NCBI GenBank assembly: GCA_030142905.1
Contig: JASJOG010000422.1
Location: forward strand, 62,001-126,000
Length of the DNA stretch: 64,000 nucleotides
Reading direction: 5' to 3'
Source: Heliopora coerulea
Lineage: Eukaryota > Cnidaria > Anthozoa > Scleralcyonacea > Helioporidae
Shown: piece after piece, positions 25,166 through 37,608 of the stretch
Numbering within the stretch: position 1 is the first letter of the stretch
How the letters are laid out: each line of letters opens with the position of its first letter
Notes under the pieces: generated by a model
What the model saw: only the letters and a program-made list of their open reading frames with translations
Databases searched by the model: none
What the model was told of the DNA's origin: nothing
Made by a program: the position numbers and the translations under genes

Positions 25166-28100
25166 TTAAGACTTAATCATATTGACTGGGTTATGAACAC
25201 CCCATTCAGGATGAATGGAAAAATACTGTTGGTAGTTCTTCCAAGGTTGAATAAACACTGCAGTCTTATTGACTGCACTTGTGTATGGGTATACAGGCAA
25301 GTGGTGCCATGTTTTTAACTCTTCTTTCTCTTTTTTGGTTGGTTGATGACTCTTAAAGTAGTTTGTGGCTTTTAAAGCAGGTTTCTCTAAGCTTGCAGAA
25401 GCCAGTTTCTGTGTCAGCTCATTTATTTGTAATGGCTCAATTGAAGCCAGTGTTTTGCTCCTGCAATGAAAAGATTTCGTCTGTCAACATCTTCAGTCAA
25501 TTATGTTTAAAATAAAAAATGGAACAATAGTCAATTCTTTGACTAAGTTTTAAGTACCTTTCTAGAGCTTGTAGTGCAATCTTTATCCTATCTTCCTTTG
25601 GTCTGTTGGATTTGATTTTTTCACTTCTAATAAATGTGGATAGTAGCTTGAAAGCTGCCTGTTTCTCTTGCATGGAAAAATAAAAATGATTGAGTTAGAA
25701 AACCTTACAATTGTTTGGTTAAAGGGCTACAGTTACAATCTTCATGTTGATTAAAAACAAAGAGGTTTAATACATAAAATTAAAACCTCCAAAAAAACTA
25801 GACTATTTTATGCAACTTAGCTTTTTAACCCCAGACATTTACCCCACCTCAATAAAATCATATCCCTGCTGTATTTCCTTAGGATAAAATTATGAAGCCT
25901 GAAAACATGAAAATAGCTATCCATGTACATAATCTCTTCAACAATATCAACAACCCCACCACTTCTGACAATTACTCTTCCACCATTAAGAATCTCATCT
26001 CTTGTACTACTAAAATCCTCTTTTATTCCAACTCTCTAATTTTTAATCAGTTACTAATTATGGAAGCTCTTTTTGTAAAGTTAACAAACCAGAGTTAAAT
26101 GGTGGACTTAAAGCAAGCAAGGAGTTGGCACTCTTTCTGTAATCTATGCTGTCACTACATGTAACATAACACCTCCATCTAGGATACTTCTATCACCTCT
26201 TTGTCTTGTGTTCACGACATGTAACCACACCTGGTATATTCTCTTTCCACTGATGATGTCATCTATTCCCATCATAGTATATAAGTAGCAGCTTGTTTGT
26301 AAATTATTGGGTTTGATAATGACTTCATAATAAAGCTGAAATATTACCAATTTAGTTCTTGTCTTGCATTTACTTATATCTTGAGTTCACAAGATGATTC
26401 TATTCAGAGTATGTTTTCTACTCTATGTACATAATTTGGGCATGTTAATGTGACAAACCTCTGTTTGTTGATTTTTCCACCCATTTATAAATTTTATCCA
26501 CCCTCTCTGGACTTGATGGTGACTAGAAATCAAAATAATAATAATTGCATGTCAGCATTGCTGGTCTTTTAAAAAGGTACTGTAATTACTATACATGTGA
26601 TTTATGCACTCAAAGATATGTAATATCATTCTATGTCACATACTTTAAGCTTTGTAGGTGTCTGTTTCTTCTTTGATGAAACCGACATCTTATCCTCTGT
26701 TGTTTTCAAATGTGGTAGCAATCCACCCTTGTCCTGCAAAGAGGGCAAAAAATTTAACATCCTGAAGCATTTGCTTATTGGACAGTTGCAGTTTTACATC
26801 TCATATGAGATCTTTTTACTGCAGACAGTCTACCTACCTCATCTCCTAGATTTTTCTGGCTAGGTTTTGGTAAAGAAATGTCCAGTTTTGGCACTGAAGA
26901 GAAGACACAGCAGATCATAATGCTAAATATTGTACCATAATTATTATTAATAGTACTATACAGTAGCAACACAGTTGTAAATACAATTAAGGATTGTTAT
27001 ACAACCATTTCTAATGAGTCATAATTGTGCTTTTAAGAAACTTACCATGTTTACAAATTTATTACAATTGAAGAAGCACAATTTGAGGTCTTATTGAAAT
27101 ACACTCAGGGGTTTCAGTTCAGGCCAGTGAATGGCAAAATTCAACATAGATTTTACAAATCAGCCCCAATTTTGCCAGAGCTTTCAATTTTGTACAGTCT
27201 TTCAGCTGTTAGGATGTGTGATTGTTGTTGTTTTATACCTGCTGCACTTAATAAATGGGACAAGATACATAGCAGATGTTAAGGAAGGTATGTGTTGTCA
27301 GACAACCCCTCAATAAAGAAGGGGATGGGACTGCTTCAGCATGTGGCAATCAAAGTGTCTGCACCTTAAGTGATCATCTGGTTAGTTCTATCTCTGATGG
27401 TGTCCTATTCACAGTCTAAGTCAATTACAAGCAGTCTTATGAGCCCAGGCAAATGAACAACAGTACAAATTTAAAATTTAGTTTCACTAATACTTCAATG
27501 CATTGTTCAGGGTTTGCTATTTTGTCAGAGGCCCAGCAACATTGCCGTACTGCAGTTGCCAAGCAAAACAAGTGATATACAGTTGATAAGGGGTTGCACA
27601 GCAAAACTGCAACTGATTATGCTGTATTGCTTGACCCCAATCCCACAAAACATCTCCACAATTTAGCACAACTTTTCACAAGTTTACACGTTTTTCTGTT
27701 TTCTCCATGTTCCTCTACATCTTTAATCTAAATTGCATTTGAAAGCACTAACTCATTTTTCTTTATTATAGAAGTTAATGCAGTGTTGGTGTGAGTAAAC
27801 CTTTAAATTTCAAGCAAACCTGATCCCAAAATGCCTAAAATAGCATTATAGACCATTTAATTTTTCAAGATTTTCTGGGGGGATATACCCCCAGACCCCC
27901 TAGATAAATCATTACACCTTTCTTAGAAACAGCCAAGGCTTTTTCAGGCTAATGAAAAAAACTGACATTGCAGTGTTTGTTATTTTCCCTTGTTTCAGTA
28001 TGTGAAACACATAATATGTCAATGCAAACTGTCTTTGAACATGCCTCAGCAGACTAAAACCTGATAGACATACAGGACACTTACATTCTTTAACTTTAAG

Positions 28101-29717
28101 CTCATGCTCTCCAGATCTTGTTGAGGTTGTATTTCTACCACTGTTGTTGATTTTTCCTTCCCTTGTTTTACTCTGTTTCAAATTGCTGAAATTTAGCAAT
28201 CCACCACTTTCTTTCACTTTCTGGTCTCTTTTATCACTGCATTTTGAGTTGCTGGAAGTAAGGACTTGGAGACTTTCTTCAACTTTGTCTTTGCTGTTTT
28301 GCTTAGAGCTAGTGAATGTTTGCAATCTGTCACTTTCTTTGACTTTGGGTTCACTTTTATTGCTGTGTTTAGAGCCAGTTGAATTGATGGATCTAATAGT
28401 GGATGGTGTTAACTGTCTTGAAAGGTCCATACCATCTCTTGTGACTTTGAACTCATCATGTATTTCATTGATACTTTTATCAGAAAAAGTCTTTGGTTTT
28501 CCTGAATTTTCAGAGACAAAGGTGTAGTATAAGCTGACTATAAAAGTACAGCAGTAGCATGGGAAAGCAGTCAATCAACTGGTATAACCTCTCCTTTACT
28601 CTATTGTGACACTGCTAGCTTACAGTGCATATTGTTCAGTATCCCCAACTTTTTGTTCTATGCTCCTGTTAGTTTGTTTTGTTTTTTTTTGTTTTTTTTT
28701 GTAGGGGAAGGGTTCATTGTGTTATTATTATTATTATTATATTAAATATTAATTTTGTTAAAACTGAAGAGTAAATGAATGAATGAATGAATGAAGTACA
28801 CTAAATAAATAAATAAGTAAATAAATGAGCAATTAAATTAATAAATATATAAATAAACTAATTAATTAATAAGTAAATAAATAAATTTATAAATAAATAA
28901 ATAATAAATGCATGTATCTAGTCATATATTGTGTATATGTAATTCATATAGAGTACGTACAGTATATAACACAGAAGCACACATTGAATATATGTATATA
29001 ATACTAAATACATTAGTTTTGCTTACCATGTCTCTGGTTCAGCAAACGTGAAGGAACCCTCCAACTCATAAAGCTCTGAAATTATACGAGTGCACATTAA
29101 TATGACAATACTTGTTTTGTCTGCAGATATACCGTAACATTTATCCTTTCCGCTCCGGAGCGTCTTGCCTTGGGGAATGAAATTGTCTGGAGTGAGCTAC
29201 CGTGAGATAGTGGAGTCTCCCAGCGGTGACAAAGGGTGAAGGAGATAGTTTTCGACTCTTTAGTGGTAGGACGCCTTTCCCTGAACGCCAGAATGAAACA
29301 CTAACAGTTGACTACTGCTACCAAAGAGTTCAACAAACCACTGTCTTTGAAAATGCTGTTGTTGCAAATAAACTATAACTGATTGTTGACACTTGACCTT
29401 AAAAACTATTAACCAAATAGACCGCAGGTTTTTCTTTGTTTTCTTTTATGGAAATTTTCGTTCTTCACACTTACTGGCAACACTCCGCTCTTCTCTTCCA
29501 CTTCCTCGCATCTTTTTCCATCATCCTCGTTTTTTGCACCTTCATCTTCTGTAGATGGTGCGTTCGCCTGATCTGCTAGTTGATCCTTCCGAGAACTTGG
29601 TACTCCACGCGGGAAAACGTGTGACGCCTCGTGTTTGTATTTAATCTTTATTGATTTTAAGAAACCTGGTGGAAGACTGTCCGTCCTTGTATTGCCTATA
29701 TAATCCCTTAAATTCAT
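25166..29717 (-). CDS. Unrecognised 452-aa protein, largely disordered with helical C-terminal part
   Basis: Eight exons join in phase: 29475-29717, 29027-29075, 28085-28537, 26838-26893, 26644-26733, 26459-26522, 25558-25666 and 25166-25460. All have GT/AG borders. I do not recognise the family. Residues 1-95 contain a patch with conserved feel (LPPGFLKSIKIKYKHEASHV and later SFMSWRVPSRLL). The middle (about 100-250) is Ser/Lys-rich and repetitive (repeats around KVKES and DKRDQKVKE). Residues about 300-375 look helical (ERVDKIYKWVEKS, AAFKLLSTFIRSEK). The C-terminus is aromatic-rich (TWHHLPVYPYTSAV, IQPWKNYQQYFSIHPEW). A faint likeness of the KWVEKSTNREKQAAFKLL segment to TBATA/C4orf17-type proteins is too weak to name it. 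It converges with SWI5, 0.49 kb away, and is head-to-head with the gene at 30498. Confidence 0.7.
26110..26350 (+). repeat. Possible retroelement end or dispersed repeat
   Basis: Contains TATATAAG near 26278 and AATAAAG near 26328 in a compact, non-coding block, a layout seen in LTRs and other retroelement ends. No second copy or terminal dinucleotide could be shown here, so this is a low-confidence note. Confidence 0.2.
28720..28915. repeat. Tri- and tetranucleotide AT-rich microsatellite patch
   Basis: TTA triplets (about 28722-28742), an AATG run near 28776-28794, then imperfect AAATAAAT units to about 28910. It lies in the intron between exons 2 and 3 of the unrecognised gene. Confidence 0.85.
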
Positions 29718-30497
29718 CCTTGTCTACATTATAACCTCGTCTACGCTACATGTCATGATAATATCCTTCAGTTTTATGCCTTAATCGGTCCATCGCTGAC
29801 TGGAAACAAATCCGAAACCCAAACAAAATGTTTCATGGCAACCGTGAACCTCGTTTGCATGCTTCTTGTGTTTCCGTTTGATTTGGCGGTTACGTCCAAA
29901 CTAAAATTTATTTTACCATGAATGACCGCTATTTCCACTCTCTCGTGTAGTTAAATTTTCTAAAAGTGCTTGGCCGGTTATAGCTTATAAAATAAATTTG
30001 TTCGTGTTTCTTGACTGGTTGTTCACTTCAAAATCTTTCGCTTATTCAGACTGTCCAACCATCCCGATTTCGTCGGGACTATCCCGATTTTGCTTGAAAA
30101 TCCCGGATTCCGACCGATATGCCATCGGATAGAAAAAAATCCCGATTTTGACATCTGTTTTGAGGAACAAGTCTAGGAAGATATTTTCGTCGAATTTTAA
30201 TTACGCACATATCCTTCAGAGCCTCGGTTAAAAAGTGGCGCCAGTCTTCTCTTTCGAACAAAGGCCATTGTGACTCAATAATGACTCGGTAACCCGAGCA
30301 AAGTGTCGGCTATTAAGATTCTCAAGACTTCTTGTTCCCCCTACTTCCTTGTTAGTGAGAAATAACATCCATGAAGTTCCTGTTCAGAGGGTTATCAACC
30401 TCAGAGGTTCCTGTATACCGTATTCTGATACTCAGGGACTCCACACTCCCATGTTCAGATATCTACCAACATTAGAGTTAAGCGCTGTATTTTGGTC

Positions 30498-31061
30498 ATG
30501 CTGAAGTGCGTGTTATCCGGCTTTCTATTTCTCTTTTTTGTGTCGTTTGGTGAACCTCGCAGAGATTGCATATTGATAAATCCAGGGTCATTTCATCATC
30601 TCACCGCTTGCGGCAAGCAGTGTTGTGGAATGGATCACAACAATTTACATTGTCTGGACACCTGCGATGGTTGGAGCTGCACGCGAGATGTTCATTGCGA
30701 CGAAGGTTGTTGTATTTGGCCTTCAGCTGTGTGCGGTAGTTGCAAGAAGAAGCGAGGAGAAACAAGTCGGTTAAAACTGAACATCGGTTTAGGCATCGCA
30801 GTCAGTGTTCTAGGCTTGATCGTCGTCTGTGGCTTGGTTTGGTACAACATTCGAAGGCGACGCCGAAGACCAGGGGTGGTTTTGGCTTCACCGTCTCCAG
30901 TTGCCAATGGTACGACGATAGTCAGCCAGACAACGACCACCAATGCTCAGCCTTTTGTAATCGCTGGTACCGCCACTGCAACTGACAATGGCTTCCAGCA
31001 GCAATCTGGACATGAAGTTCTCGCTATGCGCAATATTGCACCACCACCTTACAGTCATTAA
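30498..31061 (+). CDS. Single-exon Cys-rich type I membrane protein with PPPY tail (Shisa/VOPP1-like)
   Basis: 187 aa from the ATG at 30498. Signal peptide about 1-20 (CVLSGFLFLFFVSFG). The ectodomain (about 21-83) has 12 cysteines, including CGKQCC and CDEGCC pairs. One membrane segment follows (about 93-117, LGIAVSVLGLIVVCGLVWYN), then an RRRRRR stop-transfer run. The cytoplasmic tail is rich in Thr/Ala/Gln and ends in APPPYSH, a WW-domain ligand. This plan (Cys-rich ectodomain, one TM, PPxY tail) is that of Shisa and VOPP1/WBP1-type adaptors that affect trafficking or recruit NEDD4-type ligases; membership is inference from architecture only. No intron is seen. It is head-to-head with the unrecognised gene ending at 29717. 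Confidence 0.75.
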   Translation: MLKCVLSGFLFLFFVSFGEPRRDCILINPGSFHHLTACGKQCCGMDHNNLHCLDTCDGWSCTRDVHCDEGCCIWPSAVCGSCKKKRGETSRLKLNIGLGIAVSVLGLIVVCGLVWYNIRRRRRRPGVVLASPSPVANGTTIVSQTTTTNAQPFVIAGTATATDNGFQQQSGHEVLAMRNIAPPPYSH

Positions 31062-33630
31062 TTTGATTTCTAACGTAATGGTATTGTTTCACTTTTCTAG
31101 CCGTGATAAAGAAATTCAGATCAGTGGCTTATGTCCGAAAGCATATGTCACTCCGAACGATACCTTAACTTAGTTAAATATTGTTATTAGTCGTTGGACT
31201 CTCCGCTGAAGAGGAAGTCCTTAGGTTTTCAGGCGTATTGTAATGTGGTTGTTAGAAGCTAACCTCACATAATGCACTGATGTTGTATCTGGACTATTGC
31301 TACATAATCACTTTACGGCTGGATGTTCAGCTTTTTGTAGCGTACAGGTATGTGAGTTAATTAAACAGTTAGATCGTGTATGGTCTACTACCGTGAATCG
31401 GCATTTCATCGTTAACTGTTACTCTATAACAGACTCCCAGCTTTTTCAATCTTAGCAGTCCCATAAGCCTTACTGATTGGCTTGGGCTGTGTTTGCCGAC
31501 TGATCAACTGATCTGGGTAATATAAGAAGAATATCTGGATAATATAAGAAGATTATATAAAAATATATTATAAATAAATTATATAAAATATATATAAAAT
31601 ATATAAAAATATTATATAAAAATATAAAAAGATTATATAAAAATATAATATCTGGATAATATAAGAAGAATAAAGTATAGAAGACAAGTCGTCAGGCATA
31701 TGCGTAAATAAGAAGTTGATAGACGTTCTCTGACCAAAAAAAAAAAAAATCAATATTCGATCAAGACGTTTTACTTAGATGTCCAGGTTTTGTTGAGCCA
31801 CTCTGACTATGATATTTTAATGTGAGCAGAATCGTGATGGGAATTGGAAGTTTTTGCGACCATATATGCTGGCAAGCATTGTAAGGTATTTTAGGTGTAC
31901 AATTTACCCTTCGCTACTCACAGAACTTTCAGCCTCTCATACAGTATATTTTGAGGAACCGCATGAACTGGTAAATAATCGAGCGCTTAAGAAAGAGGTG
32001 TTTTTGTGTTGCTGAAAGTGGCCGGATGATGTAGATGGATGATCTTCAGTTTGCTAAAAATATGAAGGATATATGTCTCCATCCCCCACGATTTACAACG
32101 TTGCTGTAGATTACTGGTTTGATCTTAGCTGGGCTCGAGAAACGTTGCTTTGTAACCCGGTTGACATATCCAGCAAAAGCAGCATTCGCATATCTGTTCT
32201 CTTCTTCTTATGTGACTATACTTAAAAACAATCTTTGCGTACTCAGGATATTGTCTTCATAGTATTAGGAAATCTACGTTAAAAGCAGTGTTACTCGCAA
32301 AGATTTTCATCGTCGAATTGTAAAGCAATTTAAGTTGCTCAAAAGATCTATACATTTCAATCTTCCGTTCTAAGTAATTTGCATCGTGGATTCCCTTCAA
32401 AGATTGTTTGTTGTGTACCGTCACAGCTGACGTTGATAACAGGTTAATTCCAGATATTCATTTGTTAACATGAAAATTGGCTGAATGCATATTTTTATTA
32501 AGAGTACCATAATCTAATAATTGAATTGCTTTAATAATTCTAATCTACAAATAAAAAACAACACAAAAGTTACTTTTCGCTCGATAAAATTATCACAAAT
32601 TTGTTCCCACTTTTTCTTTAACTATCATACGTATATTGAGGCCCCAACGAAGGCTTTTATTGTACTGATTGGATTGACTGATTTGTTGAACGTTTGAGTT
32701 ATACAGGAGTGGTGATACATTGACGGGGTTAATGTGAGACTTTCTGGTAAAGATATGGTTATTTGTATTTAATTGAATGTCCTTCCTGCAGTGTTGAAAT
32801 GGGTACAGGTGGATACTCAAAGTAAGTATGAAATATTATCAGAGTAGATGTTTGTAGTTTTGAAACAGAAAAACAGGTTTATGCGTTCAGTCAGTGGCGG
32901 TAGTTGTTGAACATGTTATAGATTGGTAACTTAAGTAGTGTACTTGAAGTCCGTTACTCGCTTTCTTAATTTTATCTGGAGGTGTTGAGTCTTTGTGGTC
33001 ACCACGTGTAAAGTCTATGAAGGACAGTCGATTGCGGAGATAGCGTTTTGGGGTTGCCGATAGCTTCTGCTAAGATGAACTTAGCAACGGTTGGTCGATG
33101 ACATGGAGATACAGTAATTTAGCAGTGAAGTACGTCAGAGAATGAAATACCTTTTCTCTTGTGAGAGATTAAGCGTTCGAAATAACATGTAGCCGCAATG
33201 ATTTAGCGTCAGTATTAGTATATGATGCAGTAAAATTAGCGTGACTCCTTTGTAGCATTAAGATATGTTCAACGTAGTATATGGAGGTTCGGTTTGCGAG
33301 AGCAGATTAAATTTACTTGCTAGTTCTGTCTCCGGAACGAAAGACGTGCGATTCCTGTATCAAGACCCACAGATATATTCAAGTCGTTCGTCGATATTCA
33401 ACATACTAAGTGGAAAATGTAGAACTTATAAATAAAATACCCAAAGTTAAAAAAGAATCAGCAGATCTAAAAAATCCTATCAATGAGCGCGCTCGAGAGA
33501 TTAACGCAAGCTTAGCAGCAAAATCCTAGTAGCTACAGTTACGCATCAAGATTCGCTCGTATTTTTCATTACGCTGTCCATTATTTGTTCTCCAGATGAT
33601 CGTTTATAGAACTTTCTTTGTTCTTGAGAT
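31062..33630. other. Intergenic, no gene seen
   Basis: Region between the Cys-rich membrane protein gene and the 3' end of stomatin. It holds an AT-rich block with repeated ATATAAGAAGA and TATAAAAATAT units (31515-31680) and an A run near 31736-31749. No exon-like open frame was found. Confidence 0.5.
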
Positions 33631-36600
33631 TCAATTGAAAACGAAGCGGTTGAGCATGTCGACAGGCACGGGGAAAATAATGGTGGAATTCTTTTCTGCT
33701 GAAATGGTGTTGAGGGTTTGGAGGTAGCGAAGTTGGAGAGCTGAAGGCGATTCGGACATTACTTCGGAAGCTTCTTTTAACGAGCGAGCTGCTTCTCGTT
33801 CGCCGTTTGCAGCAATAACCTACACGGGTTGAAAGACGAAAGATTTATGACAGGTCGTACAGTCAAATGAATGCAGCAAAGCACACCTACCAGCAGGGAG
33901 GTGGGTTACCCTCGAGTTCCGGATAAGCGTCGAGGCTCAATTGCCTGAGAAGAACCTGATACTTTGACCGATGAGATATTTCGTGATTTTGATCGTTTGG
34001 TAATTTTGAGCTGGACACCCGTCTGGTTTTGTAACTAGGCTTATTCATTCCTAAAGCAAAGTTAATGGTAGCCACTCTTCTTTCAAGACGGGAAGCTGTT
34101 GATGACGTTATCTCGTAACTCTACAAGGGACTGTCTATGTTCACCCCAGTCTCCGTCACTGTTCTCGGCTGTTCAGCATAAGGAAAGTCAAGCTCGCATG
34201 ACTTAATACGTTGTGTCGAATCCATTGGAATCGGTGTGAGGACAATACACGCAACAATTTTGTAGTACAGGGTGTAGCATAATTTTAAAGAAAATATTAA
34301 TAGGTAGTTTATTTCCCATGGTCAATCTAGTACATGGAAACTCCAACCAGCAGACGAGGTGGCTAACTTACTAGCATTCAACTTACCAACCGTTTGACGT
34401 ATTTATTCGCGAGCTTACAAATGCTTCCCCATCGATGATGAGGTGTTGGTGATGCGACTGCAAAGATATCAATTTTTGTCCAAGGTCCTGGTACACAAAC
34501 TCCGACTAAGGATCTATTCTGGCACCTGCAAGTGTCAACCGTTATGATGACCAGTACAGTCAAACCTTTGGTCGCTGATAGTTTGCACTTACCTTGGCTC
34601 TCGCTTCACGAGATGCTTCGGCCTCTGCTGCCATTGCTCGTTGCAACTGGACAGGAAGGCGAATGTCTTTGCTGCAATGAGATAAAAATGTCATGCAGAA
34701 GTTTTTCCAAAGTAGTGAATGAAGCATAAAGTTGAATTATCACAGACAAGATCGTAACACAGAAGACGAGTTTCATGGTGACGAATGACGTCTGAGAGAG
34801 TCTCGGTTCCCTGGCGTCCGAGGTCTTGTTAACTGGCGCCGTAGAGCATACCCAGTGGCCATGATATCGATACTTTTGCTCATAGAGTATGGATATCATA
34901 CTAAACGAACCAGCATGCATATGCTACCTTTGCTTTCCACCCAAGTGCATTTAGCTCAGTTGTCAGGACGTCTCACTGCTCATGTGATGGTTGCGAGTTC
35001 GGTTTACGCTAAGAAATCACGAAAATGGCGAAAGACTGTGATTCTTTGTTGGCTCTAAAGGCTGTTTCCCGAAAGGCACAATCGTATGTCCACAGAAAGT
35101 TATTTTTGATGCCTCGAACGTAAGCCAGTGCAAAGAGTTAGCGCAAACACGAACACCTATCACCGTAAGGGGTAAAATATAACGTTACCGACCGTTACAA
35201 CTCTATGTTCATGTAAGTGGAATTGGTCCTATCTTTAACGTTTGACATGGTACGAATATAGAAGGTCGTCAGTTCGTGTGCAGGTGTTTACGTGTCCCCC
35301 TTTTTTGTTTTGAAGATGTGAGTTACTTACATCTCAACACGCTCAACTTTAACACCCCAAGGATCCGTGGCATCATCAAGGATCATCTATTGATAAATGT
35401 GGACATACATGGGATTAGACTTGGCATGAAATATTTGGTATTTGACTTCCCTAATATGAATGTCGCGTTTGCTTGCAAGGATTGCGTGTTTTTGTATGTG
35501 TTTGTTTGTTTTGTCGGTGTGTTATGTTTGTTCAGTAATTTGTGACGAAGAAAGTAACCCACATACTTGCATGGTATTGCTGATTCCTTCCCGGTCCCCA
35601 AAGATCTCCGACAAATTCTTACTTCCAATCATATTGCGGAGCGTTGTCTGAGCGAGCAGTCTCGTAGAGGCCTGGGCGTCACTGACATTAGTAACAGAGA
35701 TGGTTGCATTGTGGATTCGAAAGTAGACCACGGCGTCTACGGTGACTGTTACACTGTCTTTAGTGAGAACCTAGGTAGAAACAAACACGAGATGATCATA
35801 GGCAAACAAGATTAAGGTTAATGACAATAATTACAACGTTCTCTGACAAAAACAATTTACTCGAACTAGCTTTCGACTGTCAGTCTTCAGTCTTCGACAG
35901 GTTAAAGATTAATGGAAAACAATAAACGATATATACAAGAGGCTATAATTAAGATTATAGTTAGAATAGACGACATAAGAAATTGTATAATTACTCCAAC
36001 TGCTTACATTAGACTTGCGTAAGTAGGACATATGTGGGACATGAGATTACCTTTAACTAACGGTCATCGGACGTTCGCATATCATTCATCGTAACTCTAT
36101 AAGTCAAATCGTAGACCTTCGGATCCATGTAGATGGGCATCCGGCCTTTCGAGTGATCCGAGAATACCCGAAAGTCTTACGCTTTTACTAATATTGATGA
36201 AAAGGCAGCACTTTCTACACGATTATTTGAGGACCTGCAGTACTGATCCGACCCGGAATCGAATCCTGTTCTTCCAGTTTGGAATTAAATGTAATGTGCA
36301 GTTGGTATCATTTTGCCCTCTCTTGATCAGGGGGATCGTTTTCTCCTGCATTCTAACCGACAAACATTCACAAAACATAAATCCCAGAACGAATAGTTAC
36401 CTCCTGTGGCGGTACATCGAACGAGACAGTTCTCAGATCGATCTTGGAGTATTCGTCAATGCATGGAAGTAAGAAGAATATACCTGTTAGAAAGGAGGAA
36501 AAAGCATTGCATAGACAACTTTTTGGGAATATATGATCGGCGTTAAGGTTTAGGAGAAGGCTGAAGGATTAATTAAAAATCATCCTTAAAAATACTGATG

Positions 36601-37608
36601 TTTCGTGCGACAAAACCGGTACCCGTCAGAATGTCACTTACCGGGACCTTGTGCTCCTCCCGGAACTATTCGACCTAATCTGAATATTACTGCTCTTTCG
36701 TATTCAGCTACAACCTAAGAAGAAAGATTTTCATTTCTGGTCTATAATATAAGCCATTTTAACTAGATATTGCAGATTACTTATACTAGAAAATATACTG
36801 GGGTTGTATCGTAGGGTGATTGGACACTTGATCTGTCACATTGGATGATTCTGTTGCTAGAATAGGTGATTTCCAGTAGGACAGAGACAGGAACGATGCC
36901 AGAGGTCTTTGAGTTTATGGACGGAAAAATTTGTTAACTGGAGTACAGCATAAGGAAAAAAGGAGTGCCTTGACAGAAGGATGATTAGCCAATAGTGAGA
37001 AATTTTTCGATAAAAGTTTGATCGTATAGCTGAAGAAATTTGGAGCTTCTTACTATGAACTTCGTAGTTTACAAATGTTTTACACTGTGACATATTCAGG
37101 CAAATACCAGTCAAAGACAACACCGAAACAAACCAGGGGAGTACCATCAATCCTTGTTCAGAACTAATCCCATTTTGAACAACTGTACGTGTGATTTAGC
37201 TTACCTTCAAGCAAAAGAATAGTGAAAAAGGAAAGGTGCAAGCCACGACAATATAACACAAAACAGTCAAGATCTTTCCGCATAATCCAATGTCACCCTC
37301 ATCACCAGCTATAAACCAAAATAAAGTTATTATTTATCGCTATCAGCTTAAGTTGAAGACGTTTTAAAGTTCAGTTTAAGTGAACTAGCGTTCTTGTAGC
37401 TAAATAATTTTCTGTTACAACTGCGTCGACGTCTTCACTCCCTCGGCAGTTTGTGCAATATTGCAATACGTAAACATACTTTACTGCAAGTCCTCACTGG
37501 CCAACTTCGCGTTTTATCCAGTCAATTTGTTCAAGGTTTGTAGGTTCTTACGACCAGAAATTTCCTACCTCACATATAAACTCTATTACCTTTGGAATAG
37601 CCAGGCAT
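33631..37608 (-). CDS. STOM: Stomatin (band 7 / SPFH membrane protein)
   Basis: Eight exons in phase: 37590-37608, 37205-37308, 36642-36714, 36401-36483, 35567-35770, 35331-35386, 34593-34671 and 33631-33819. They give 268 aa (human stomatin 288). The first coding exon holds only six codons plus one base. Residues about 18-40 are the hydrophobic hairpin that inserts into the inner leaflet of the membrane. The SPFH domain follows, with EYERAVIFRLGRI, GPGIFFLLPCID, VTVDAVVYFRI, TTLRNMIGSKNLSEI, ATDPWGVKVERVEI and RLPVQLQRAMAAEAEA. The C-terminal oligomerisation part has ALQLRYLQTLNTISAEKNSTI. Stomatins form cholesterol-rich scaffolds and modulate ion channels such as ASIC/DEG types. It could be any of several stomatin-like paralogues; the symbol names the family. 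Confidence 0.95.
34940..35012 (+). repeat. tRNA-like sequence, SINE remnant in stomatin intron
   Basis: TTTAGCTCAGTTGTCAGGACG and GGTTGCGAGTTCGGTTT sit in tRNA A-box/B-box order and spacing. The acceptor stem does not pair, so a functional tRNA is unlikely. Confidence 0.45.

Noticed and set aside
27912..28084. Extension of exon 3 of the unrecognised gene, with a CxxC-like CKCPVC stretch
   Set aside because: A GTAAGT donor after KVKE at 28085 joins in phase to the next exon, so the Cys motif is read from intron.
30050..30150. Repeated ATCCCGATTT motifs as a zinc-finger coding or regulatory array
   Set aside because: Five or so short copies with no open protein reading of interest; probably a diverged repeat fragment.
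33887..34563. Minus-strand open frames within the stomatin gene
   Set aside because: They fall in the last intron and do not fit stomatin or carry splice sites in phase.
34940..35012. Functional tRNA gene
   Set aside because: A and B boxes are present, but the acceptor and anticodon stems do not pair; a SINE remnant is more likely.
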